Shown one piece after another: positions 13,801 through 26,400 of a stretch of DNA of 64,000 nt (its first letter is position 1; each line of letters starts with the position of its first letter). The DNA comes from Capitulum mitella (Eukaryota > Arthropoda > Thecostraca > Pollicipedomorpha > Pollicipedidae). The notes under the pieces are model-generated. The model saw only the letters and a list, made by a program, of their open reading frames with translations, was not told where the DNA came from and searched no databases. The stretch spans positions 16,543,063 to 16,607,062 of the forward strand of contig CP099841.1 of NCBI GenBank assembly GCA_030062745.1, in the 5' to 3' direction. Made by a program: the position numbers and the translations under genes.

Positions 13801-16800
13801 CTCTGGGATGGTTTGTTAATATCATTCATATTTGCCGCGGTAACCTGCAGTGTCGAGAAAAATGGCAAAGGCGACATTATGATACCATAAAATAGATACT
13901 GTGGTTTTCAAATTACGGAGACCTTTATATTTCTATACCGTATAGCACAATTCGTCCCATGCATATGAATGGGGCATTAAGGCGACTCACTCGGAGAACT
14001 TCATGGAAACCCAATTCTCCAAAATTTCTCTTACTAGTGGTCATTGCTGCGTCTTCAGAGGGCGATTCTGCCGAGAATGCATTTGATCCTGTTGATTTCA
14101 TTCGTAAAATGAGAAAGATACACCCCATATGTTAAGTAAAAAGTAAAAGAGACCCCTCCTCCCAGGACAATATGACTCACAATGCCTTTCGGGAGTCATA
14201 ATTGTCCTCTGTTCGACATGAGACGAGGTTGTATGATCGGTACTGATTGGATATTCTTTCCATCACGTCTCAGTGATGAGACGTGATGAGAGTGATGCCG
14301 TTAGATGCAGTTACCTGGGCGTAGTTGCCGCGAAACAGGGAATGTTATCAAATAACCGCAATGTTTACAACTCTTGAGGACAAAAACGTGCGAGTTTTAT
14401 GTGGGTGGTCGCATTTAACATCAAGGCGAAGGACGTTTCTGGCCATTTCTACCGATAGTGCATATGCATTTTTGATCTGTTTCGGCAGGGAGATGGAGAA
14501 CGGAATCCTTGTGGACAGCCAGTGCCTGGTGTTACTGTTCAGCTGCACGCAGCTTTTGTATCGGGAACTGCAGAAGAGTACTCGGCTCATTCATACCATG
14601 CCAATGGACATGTCGCAGTATTACGGTAAGACTCTGATGGGAAGTCCACGCTGCGGCGAGGAGTTCCGGTACGCACGTTCAGTGCGCACGGATGGGACCA
14701 GTCGCCATTCAAGAAGGCGGCAACAAAGACCACGGCCACCAACTAGACGCCTCGATCTGATTACACGGAACTCTTGCTATTTGTTACAGTCGTACCTCGC
14801 AAAATACAACTTGCTGGGCTTCTTATAAGCTTATTTATTAAATGCGCCTTCGATGCCGATCTGCACCCCCGATAATGATTTGTGTGTCGTTTGATTATCC
14901 GAACAACTTAAATTCTCGCAGTACTATCGAAGATTCTACGTTTCTTTTCTACACATTGATATGATCTTTCATGTTTTCAACTGTTACTCCTGCTCTGGCT
15001 ATCCCATATTGATTCTGTTGCTTTCCAGCACGCTTGGAACCGCGAAAAAGGTTTTGTTCTTAAAGTGGTTTGACAAGCATGTAATTTGAACCCCATCATC
15101 TTAACCCACGCCGGTACAGGGCCTTGTGCATAAGGCGGACGTACGGGGCGGGGGGGGGGGTCGTTGGTACGACTCGCCTCCATCCGGCTATTTCTACACC
15201 GTGCGTCCTACAAAGTAGTGGAAAAAACAGCGTGTTGCACGTGACGAGATCTCGCGACCGGTATCTTTTTCTAACGTCTCAGATCAACGGACGACCTTCC
15301 AGGTTAGGTCAAAAATTGTCAAAAATTGGCAGAACGTGGTACGTTTTCGAGTTCAAGCGCGAATCAACGGATAAGAATGAATGATGATCAAACGAAACTG
15401 ATATGGTGTTCATCGATCAACCCGCCCCCGACTGGGGGGGGGGCAGTTGACCGCCCCCCTGAGATTTTTCTGGGATTGCGGCAGAACAAACAAACACAGA
15501 GTCACGAAACTTTGCGTACCTTTTGCTTCATCATTTTTACACCTTGTGTCAAAGTTTTGATCTCAGGTCAGGCCAGGTGCTTGACCTAGGTCAGGTCAAA
15601 CAGACCTATCTCCGAAAAAGTTTAGCGCCCTGTTACTTTTTCAGAAAACAAGATATCAGAATAATACTGTCCGGGATTAGTCATCTTGATAAATGCAACA
15701 AATCTACTATCTCAGATTTTTCGGAATTTTCCGGGTCATTGACCTAAGGTCAAGCCCATTTTTAAGACATGTCGTCGTTTTTTCGGTAATTGACGGAATA
15801 TTTTATAACATTTTTAGCGTGGAGTGAAGCAGACAGCTAGTTACCGTCATTGGGCAAAGTATCAATGACTTCCAGCCATTGGCCTGAGGTCAGATCACGA
15901 ATAAATGTAGTGAGCCAAAATGTACCACCGTCAAAATCAGCGAAGAATTACTCAGAATGGGTAGAAATTGGCAGAACTGGCTTCCACAGACGTAAGTAAC
16001 ACCATGAGCCTCAAAAAGTTTGAAAAAGTTGCTTACTTTGGAAATAAAGAGACTCTCGCAAATAAAGCTCCGCCAATTTCGTAGACTGATAACTAATGAA
16101 TTTTTCCAAAATTTAGGCATGAGAAACCATCACAAGAGTCACTAAGATCAATAAAATTTACATGGATAGGCTTTTCTGGCGAAAATAAAGGAACGCTAAC
16201 ATTAGTTCCCGTTAATTTCTTACAGCGTACGGCTGCGGCGCATGCCGACAGCCGGCGGGAAAATTGCCGTGTCTTTAACTCAACGTTCTGCGTGTATATT
16301 AAACAAATCCGAGAAATCAGATATGTATCGGCATTTGCGGACCTTTACATAAGCCCTGGTGTCTTTAACTATGCGTTATTAGTCACAGCCCTTGAGATTC
16401 AGGCCGTTTCTCGGTCTCATGCAGTCGGCTACATATGTAGGACGTAAATTGCTTATATATTATCTAGAACTAAAAATAAGACCAGTTTCGAGCTCTAATC
16501 GTCACAAGCTTTCCAACGGTGTACTTATTTTTATCGTGCGACCAACCGTTCATGAGTTAGAGGGAGGACGGCCAGCTGCCCCCCCCCCCCCAGTCGGTCA
16601 TGATTGTAACTGACTGACGGTCGTGCGCGGGTTAATTATGAGTATCTGTACCCTATATGAGTGTATTTTAGGGAGTCCGATCCAGGTCATGTTAGGTCAA
16701 TCTTTGTCAAGTGGGTCGTCGGGTTAAATGCCTTCTTGGAGCTCCAGAAGCATTTTGATAGATAATAATAGATGTTGAAGTCAAATGTAGCATCTCAATT

Positions 16801-17349
16801 AACAATTAACATCTCAATTACCATTGTCAAATAACATATAAAGATCATCTTAGACCATCCAAGGTCATCTTAGGTTGTGCAAGGTTATCTGAAGCCAATG
16901 GCCTAAAATGGCTTCGGATTAGATAAAAATCATAGCGTAGATGCTGTAAAGGCGTTTTTCGAATTGATATCCAACACAGAATCCAATTTTAGGCATGCCA
17001 TGGTATTGCAGACCTATCACCCCGCACCAGACGCAGCTGCATCTGTCGGTACAGAAGTCAGACTTTTGCTGCATGGCGTCCTCTTTTGAGGAAATAAAAG
17101 ATAAACTGCACCAAATTTAAAAATTAAATCACTCGATTCTTTACACCTCCAGGAATTTGAACATATAGTTGGTTTTGCGATACCTATTTTCAATCGCATT
17201 CTGAAAGACAAAAAGTGACGTGTTTCCCGCTGTAGCTCATGACCTCATTTTACACCTTCGATAATCCCGGCAGTGAGCATAAGCCTATTAAATTTATGTG
17301 TGGTCTTACAGAACATAAAATTTGGAGTCTACATATATATATGTATATA

Positions 17350-17420
<71 letters not shown>

Positions 17421-20400
17421 GACCCACGAGCGACTGTTAACGGAACGCTGGTAACCCTCTAGAGTCGTGGTAATGTTTCCCATGTTGGCAATCACCACCA
17501 AACAACCAGACTGAGCATTAACCCGCGCAGTGGAAGGGGGTTTCGCACTAACGCGCACTGGAAGGGGATCTTAAAGTGCCCCCTCCGATATCGGCAATAG
17601 AAAGAGCTAGAAACATGATATCCTATGGACTGGGTGGGGCTATAACAATTTATATTGTGTGCAGTTTTCATGTAGGTCGATATCTTCAAGGTCAAATAGG
17701 GTAAAAAAGGCCAACTCTGGCCACTTTCTCGGCCCGTACAGGCCATGCCGTACAACTTTTCGAACGAAACGGGGTGTTTGTTGGGCCTTTAAAACGTAGA
17801 AAACAACTTCAATTTATTTGGCGTCTTGACTGGGGATTTTGGGTCGAGGTCATGTCAGGTCATTGACCTATGGCGTCATTTTTTCATCTTTCCCAGATCA
17901 GATTTCGACTCTGGTATATATGTATGCGTATCCACGTGCGCACACGTGTCTTTATTAGGGTCTTTCAACACATATTTCATACAAATCGACATGTCGCAGA
18001 ACAAATCTAGGACAGGTTACAGGATATTTGGCCTTGACCTTTAACGATCTCGACCTTCACTGACCTTGGTATATGTAAGCGTGTCAGTGTGCCCATGCGT
18101 GTTTTTATTGGGGCTTTGAATGCACATGTCATACAAACTGACGTATTGCAAAGCAAATCTGGATCAGGTCACAAGCTGTTTGGCCTTGACCTTTGATGAT
18201 CTTTACCCTTATTGACCCTGGCTGTGGTCTTGGTACGTCCATCACTTATGCCCGAATGACATCGCTTGACTGTGCTCAAACGGTAGTCTTAAGTAGAACG
18301 CTAGTTCCTTCACAAAGTTCCCATTTGTCAGCCGACAACCGTCGTTTTCGTTATGTTTGCCTGACTTCAAACGCTTGAAACTTCAAAAATTTCCAGCCGA
18401 TTTCCAATTTTTCTACACCAGTCGACGAGTTATTTAATTGCCATAAATTTCACAAAGTAACAGCCACCAGCTCCCATTCGTTCTTGAGATATTCAAGAAA
18501 AACGGGTGGGGGCACAAAAGACCCCCTTCCAGTGCGCGTGTTAAAAGACAACTGTAGCTCATTCGAGCTGTAAAAACAACGGGTGTCATAACGCGTTCTG
18601 GCTGGAAGGTTTGGAATCTCTAGAGCGTACGTGACAAAAAAACATTGGTGGCAAACAAGGTACGGTACCGAAAGAGCAAGAGGTCACTCCAGGTCACCCA
18701 AAAACAAGAGGTCGCCCAAAAGACCCGCATCCGGAAACTGTCGCGCGGATCATATGAAATCGAAATGAATGTGGCATCGCCATGGACGACGAAAGCTGCT
18801 TCACCTATCACGAGAGGCATTTGTCAGGAAACCTTGGGTACTCTGTTGGAGCACGTGGAGACTGTCCAGCAGAAGTACAGCTGAGGCAAGAGAGCAAGTT
18901 CCCCGTAATCTTTTTTTCGTGTGGCCCGCCATCTCTCCAAGGGGTGTGACAAGTCCGGTTATCATGCCGAGCACGGGTAATGTTGATGGCAACGTTAACC
19001 GTGAGAAGTGCGTAGGAGATGTGCTCATCCCATATTTGGATGAGGACTGTTTCGACAGGAACATGTTGACCTGGCCAAACTTGGCCAGCGCTCATGCGAA
19101 GAACACGCTCAAGTTGCTGAAGAGGCCAGAGTGCCGATGGAGTGCGTGACAGCAATCCCCCTATGTGCCCCATGTGTGTCCTACTGAGGACATCTGGGGC
19201 ATCATTAAGCAGAGGATGTTTCAGGGAAACTGGTACGCAACACCCAAAGTTGCCCTAAAGCGCTGGATGAACCAGGTGATCGCTGTTCTGGACCCACAGG
19301 TACCGCGTAAAATGCTGGTGCGCTTGCCCAGGCGCTTGCGTGTTGCCGACAAATGAGAGGAGGTGGAGATGACCCATTAGGCAAGAACTGACTGCAACGT
19401 CTATGACTACATTTCTGCAAAGTTTAATGTTCATACAGTAATAAATGTGCTTACGGTATGACTTTAAATACTGTCTCATTTCCCTGTGCCCACACGTTAT
19501 ATTTTCTCTTAATGCATTGTGTCAGAGAATTTGAGAAAGATAAGAAATATTTTGAAAAAGGAAGATATAAATCATAAGATGGAATGCTGACCGCATGCTG
19601 GCTATTGTTTCACAGCTCTGAACTTAAGTCCCATTCTTGCAAAATATGTCCGAACCCTCCCGGACCAGTACAGAAAAGTATTGGCTCCAAGGTCTCCAGA
19701 CCGATGTGGAACTGCCAATTACATCGATAGTCTAATACAACAAGCCACGTTTCTCCTGAAACGGTTTTGGACGCATACATTAGGGCAACGACTTGATCGT
19801 ACACCGGGAGGTTAAGTATCCGGCAATATCCGGCCGGATCACAGAAATATCCAGCCGGATACCGGATACCGGATAATCCCTAATATCCGGCCGTATATCC
19901 GGCCGGACCGGATATCCGGTTCATCCCTAGTTAACACCGTTCCCGTACCCTTAACGCAAAAATTCATTCCCGTATGGGGTTTGGACTCATTCGCCTCCCC
20001 TCCCCACGGATCTTGGGTGGGGGGAGACGCGATAAAGACTACCTCAAACCTGTTGAATTTGACTGAAAAATCGGCGATCGATTAGCTTTGAAATAAACAA
20101 CATTTAGATGAAAATACATCTTGGAAATGTTGTAATGTTGTTAGGGGTGGATACAAGAGAGCAAAAGGGTGAAAAAGTGGATCTTAATTGGCTTGATATA
20201 ATCCTTATGTTTATCCACTAACCTCCATGCAAATGCCGCCTGAATCGAGACCTAATCATTGGGACGTTTCCCTTTGACCCATACGGTTAGATCTGCACAA
20301 AGCTCATTAACATTCACGGGACCTGAAAAATGGAAGACACATTCTTCATATATTCAGTATGTTCTCACATATTCATATATTCAAAAACTGTTTTTTCTTG

Positions 20401-23400
20401 TTTTGCTTATACAAGTCATTTTATATTTTAAATGGGCAAGTTGTATAGTACTGGCTATATAATGTTGGCATAAGCGGTGTCAGGGGCAAAAGATGGGGAA
20501 CTGCTATGGTCGCATTTTCGTGGTACGCGATTACCATAAATCACATCACTCTGACCAGGCACGCCAAATTTCCGGTTTTGCGCAATAATTCCAGGTGTAG
20601 AAATTTGGCACAGGTGGACCTATGTAACCGCGTCATGGGATAGAATAACGAAAACAAACCGTTTTTATCACTGGATATTTTATCACCGATTCAAGATGAA
20701 GCATCTTCTAACAGCTAGTTTCATGCCACATCAGAGGTCGTGCTCAGAGTGATGAAAAAAGGGCGGGCGTGGCCAGGATTTCGCCAGATTTCCCGACTTT
20801 GCAGCCAGATATGGACCTGATGGGGGCTATAGCTCTTCTTCATGTTCAGGAGCGCCCCAAAAAATTAACAGTATGGCCCCCTTGGGAAGGGTTTTTGACA
20901 TACAAAATCGCTTTTTAGAGCCCTAGATGCCCCTGAAAACACAGTAGAACCGTTTGGAGACGTTTGCTCTGAAACGCGCAACTTTTGTGATGGGAGCCGC
21001 CCGGATAGACCTCTCGGGCTAGTCCACCTCCCCCCCTCATCACCTGTCTTGCTATGTCGTTGACTGAAGACGTTCGCCGCCCCTGGCCGGAGTTGACAGC
21101 TCGCGCTGGTTCACCACTCACTCGTTAACATTACCTTGTCGCACATCAGGTACTGCGTTCAGAGAAGAAATTCGTCAAGGTTGGTCCAATTCGAAAAATA
21201 CTGCCAAAAAAACTGCCGTATAGCATGAGCATACCACAGAAACACACCTACCAAGGTCGGAACTCTCCCTTATGCTTGCAATTATTCCCTATGATCCTGT
21301 GCCCGAAACCTGAGGTCAGCTAGTGAACGTTAACCCCACATGATCTCAGATTACATCAGAGCCACATAAAATGGCCGAAAAAATAGCCTAAAACAGCAGC
21401 ACATAAAACCCGACCTTTTTCTCTTAAACTTGATCCGACCTTGTGAAATGGCCTCACGCAAAATAAAATATGTCACATTTTTCAGTTAAGTTCGTATGCA
21501 CTCATATAAACTTCTACGTTTCATCTTAAAAAGTACATTTTTGGCTGTCATTTTTCTTCTGTGTTCTACAGTGCCAAAAAAGATCTATGGTGCTTACGAA
21601 AAACTTGGCACGGACCGTCCATGGGCAAAATAAAGTTTTGAAAATTTGAAAAATACACAGAAGGAGTGGTCACCAAAAATCATCAAGTTTCGTGAAACTT
21701 CTCTGAAAATCCTGGAAATGGCGAAGAAAAAATCGCAGGGCGATACTGAAGCCCCACCCCTATAACAATAGGATTAACAAGAAATATACGATTAAGTCTT
21801 GTTCGGCTGGATTTAATGGACATCTGAGATCGTTTTCTTATTGATTTGAAGTTATGTATGGAAAGGCATAGTGTGGACAAAAGTCGCATACAGTAGCCCC
21901 CAGATTGATGAGCGTCGTCAAGCTAGAGTAAATGTTTTATCTCCTTTTGGGCGTGATATTTAGTCTTTTCCATGGTCTTTCTATGGTCTATGGTCTTTTC
22001 TTATATTTCCTCAGTTTTAGATTGCATCATGTATACGACACACAAAAAAATCGTAATTTTAACTCCGTCAGGACTCGGAAGGCCCATTCGACAGGCCATG
22101 AATGATTTACCAAGAGAGTAGATTCTTGTGTCTGCTCGGACAATACACTGTCTCTCATACCGTAAATTCCGACTTTGTTCATATTAACTATGTTCATATT
22201 AACATATTAACTGCCCCACAAATATCAGAAAAGACAGCCGCGTGTTTTTGACTAGGAGTTCGTTCGACCTTAACTTGGACTGCATTTTAAGTACCATGAA
22301 TGTATTGATCTCTATTCCATCTGGTAGCTGTAGGCTGTTGTTATGAAATTGGCCTGACAAATGTCTGACGGGATTTCCATTGCCCTTCAGAGAGCCGCCC
22401 GGGCCCGTCTAGCTCCGGACTCGGCAACGTGATATCGCAAATCATCCTTCATGTGCCCATCACGCCCAACTTCCAGCGAGAGGAGCTCATCAGTATAGAG
22501 AAGGACAGCCGAGAGATTGACCAGCTGTTGTCCGACATGCAGGAATTCATGCCTAAAGCTGAGTCCGGTGAGTTTCGTCGTGTTGGCTTTGTCCAAGCTG
22601 GAGTGTGCTGAGTGCTCCAAGTGTGTTTTATGTGGTAGCCAATATTGCATTTTTTTAATTTTTACAGTTAATAAAATATGAGATATTTTGTTTGCGTGCG
22701 AAAAGTTTAATATATTTCGCGGCAATAATCACGATCGGAGGTCAGGACTCATGCGGCTTGTCTGACATGCGTCCTGACAGGTTCGTAGTAATTCATTCCT
22801 CATGCATATCGATATGCGGTTCCGAAAAGCATAGCATTGCACTGATCCTGAGTGTTACAGCCTTGCAGTGATCCGGAGTGGTGCAGTCCCTTCACTGATC
22901 CTGAGTGCTACAGCCCTTACACTGATCCGGAGTGACACAGTGTTTACATTGATTTGGTGTGGGACAGTCCTCACATTGATCCGGAGCGACACGGTCCTTC
23001 CACTGATTCGGTGTGGTGCAGTCCTTATGTTGATCCTGAGTGGAGCATTCCTTACACTGGCCCGCAGTGATACAATTCTGCCACAAGTCTTGCGTGGCAA
23101 AGTCTGAAACAGATCCCCAGGTGTCCTCAACGCCCGAGCCATGAGTCGGTTTAACGTGAACCATTTGGACCAGGATAGATAAAATAATCTCATCTTTACT
23201 GATCACTGGCTTCCATCCCGTTCAGTACTGTTACCCACTTTTAATCGGGACGGTAGGAATATTACCCCACCCACAGTGAAACTTTTGCCCGTTTGCGTAC
23301 GAGTGTTCTTTTATGTTAATGTTGATATGAAATACTAGCATATCATTGAGTGAGATGAGCGACCTATAAAAATAGTCAACAATTCCTTGTTATTTCCGCC

Positions 23401-26400
23401 CGTCTCCACCGTGTTTAGTGGGAGAAAATACGAAATTTCTGTGAAATGTTCCGCCACCTGTCCTGTTCAAAAAAGACAACAGTACGTGTTTCCATGCATA
23501 TATTCAAGCAGGGGTGTCGATTTCTATAAATGATTGGGGCGGTGCCGGGCCAAGGGCCCGAGAACCTAACTTCCCTTGAATGTGGGTTTTTTCACCGGAT
23601 TCAGCCCACTTTATTTTGGCCAACTGAAATTCATTTTTTTTATTACCACTTATTAACTTGGAATAAATGGTAACATTGTTGAAAAATTGCTTTTGTCCCC
23701 ATTTATACAGCCATATGTATGAATAAAAGATAGAAAAATGGTTACAGCATCTCTTTAGACTTTATTATTTACCTTTTGACTATCTGTTATCTAATGTTGC
23801 CGCTCTTTTCTGTATTATTACTCATTTTCCTTTAAAACCGACAGAAAATATTGCGAGCGGGGCCAAACCAACATTGGGTGGGCCCAAATCAATATTGGGT
23901 GGGCCGGCCCTCTCAAAACAATACAAATCGACACCCCTGTCTTCAAGCGTGTACATCGGTGGTCATACGCATTTAACACGCGCACCGAAGATGGCCGGAG
24001 AATTCCTTGAGCCGGAGAGCGGCGGATTTCGTTCCCAATAACTTTGCAAATTACCGACGGATTGCAACAAAATTTTGCAAGGAGGTATCGACCGTAGTGA
24101 ACGTGGTGTATATGTGCGCAACGTCGTGCTTTTATGATCCAGGGTAATGAATTAAAGGTCAGGTTAGGTCGTGTATACCACAGTTCGGTGATTCGCACCC
24201 TTAACACGGCACTGACTGGGGCATTTCGCCACCTTCCATTGACTTGGGGGGCGGGGTTAACGCCTGCTTCCCCTGTCTGTCTCGGGAATCAATCTTCGAT
24301 TCGGCTGATTCAAACGCCAATCGATAACACCGAACCTTGCGGTTCTGTCGAGTATACATCTCTTGACCTTGGGATCAGTGATGACGTCACAGGTCAGGTC
24401 AAACACGTAAAAGCGGCCGTTTTCTGCAGAGTCGCTTAATCACAATGAAAAACAGAACGAGACTGAGATTTGCTTACCAGTGTCATGCAAGGGCAAGGTC
24501 ATTGGTCGGCTCAATTTTGACCTCCGTTGAAACATGTCATGCGATACATGTTTCTTGGTCCATATGTCATGAGAGCCTTGGCACGGAAGTTCTAAATATG
24601 ACACTTTCCTTAGAGCCTTGGACACAAAAAAACTTGAAATGGCTTCAGTTATCATGCACATACAACATTACAACATTTTGTAATTCCATCCTCGGAGTAC
24701 CAAAAGCACGCTGGTGACCTCTTCCTGAGATCTCTGGATGACCCTACAAGTCAGTTTGTCCATGGTGCACATTTCCATGGAATGTTGCATAACATTGCAA
24801 AGGCCGATACCTTCACACCGGTTATCCACAACGTAAAACAGACGCCACCAGTTTACTCGTTAGGCTGAAATCTGCATAAAGCCGCCAAAGGTCAGACGAC
24901 GAAAAAAATATTGCAATGTTGCAAGAAACTGATGTGTAAGTTCTACGTGCAGTTTCTGCAAAGAAAATTCCACAATCTGTCTGACCGTATCCAAAACTAA
25001 ATTTATTCAGTAACATTGCTAAAACATATTCTCACGGGACCTGGAAAATGAAAAGTGCACACTTGGCTCAGCATGAACTAGCATGTCATGTTAGGAGCTA
25101 TGTAATGAACTCTCAGGTCATTCTGATATGCAGTACAAGCCACAGCCACCATGCATGGCGAAAGCTCCGACAATATGGCGGTGAAGTAAAACTGAACGTC
25201 AAATCGCTAAACATGGGGTCTTTTTGATGTCATTAAAACGTGGCCTAAGATGACCTTGTTTTGAATTGGCGGCATGTGCCACGACTGATTATAGACAAAT
25301 ATCTGCATGTGTAGGATTGGTGTAAGAAAAGGTACTGAAAGCTCGAGGACGCCGCGCTTATTTGCTTGGAAGATTTCTAAAAAATGTTACGGGGGAGGGA
25401 CTTTACACCTCTCCCCCGGGTCAATGGCGGGCTAATTCGGTGAAAAACGGCTCACATCTTTCGTACGTCATATCTCCATAATCATGACAAAATGTGACAT
25501 TCTAAAGGCTACAGACTTCCCATATTCGCTGAAATAAAGATTAATAATAACATTCACCTCACCCTTTCCTCGCAAGGGTGGAAGGGTTCTCGAGAAATCC
25601 CATCCCTTTCAGAATTTCTGAACACAGCACATGAACGAAGAGGTTAGAAACGCGAAATTTTCAGTAACTGTTGGTGCACCATTTCCACATCTCGTGACAG
25701 TTTCCAAATCAGGTCATGTTAGGTCTCGGACCTATCTGGAGCGAGGCATATCAGGACAAGTTTAAGCGTGTGACAGTGATTGTCAAAAAGAGATGATGAG
25801 AAACAGAAAACGCTGCTCGAGTTAACGAACTAGTTATGCCGGAGTTTATGTCATTTCTTCCTTTTCAAACAAGCAAACCTTGCTCAACTGTCGTCTCTCC
25901 ACCGCGGAACTGGTGGGCGCTGCTCTCGTGAACGATATATAAATAACCCTTCCCAATGTCCACTTCATTCTCCACCCTTGGCGATGGCGCCAGTATAGGT
26001 CATTCAGGAAGCCTATTGTCCCGACACCGTACCTCCCCTCCCTCGGACCGGCATGCTAAGCTAGGGACGTTGGGGTTATAATCATGTGATCTACAGAGTC
26101 GCAGGATGCTGCACGGTTAGTATGAACGCAGTGACCGTTGCCACAGACCGATAGCAAGTGGTGATTTAGGGCAACGGCCGAGAGTATGGCGTTTTTCGTA
26201 TTTTTGAGAAGTCTGTGTGGGGACTTTGAGAATTAAATTATACACAGACCGGATAGGCTAGCTCAGGCGCATAGCAGCTGAAATCTGTGTTGATGGACGT
26301 CGTATTCAATGAGTTCCCATACGGCTATTATGCAAAAATGTGACAGTAAGGATTGCATTACACTGTATGCAGTCTGTATTGCATTTCAATTGCATTACAG

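Noticed and set aside
14325..14828. 167-codon frame as a standalone gene
   Set aside because: Only the part between the splice sites (14,489-14,625) resembles R7BP; the rest is intron read-through.
17239..17558. Ile/Tyr-rich frames on both strands
   Set aside because: Translation of the (AT)n microsatellite.
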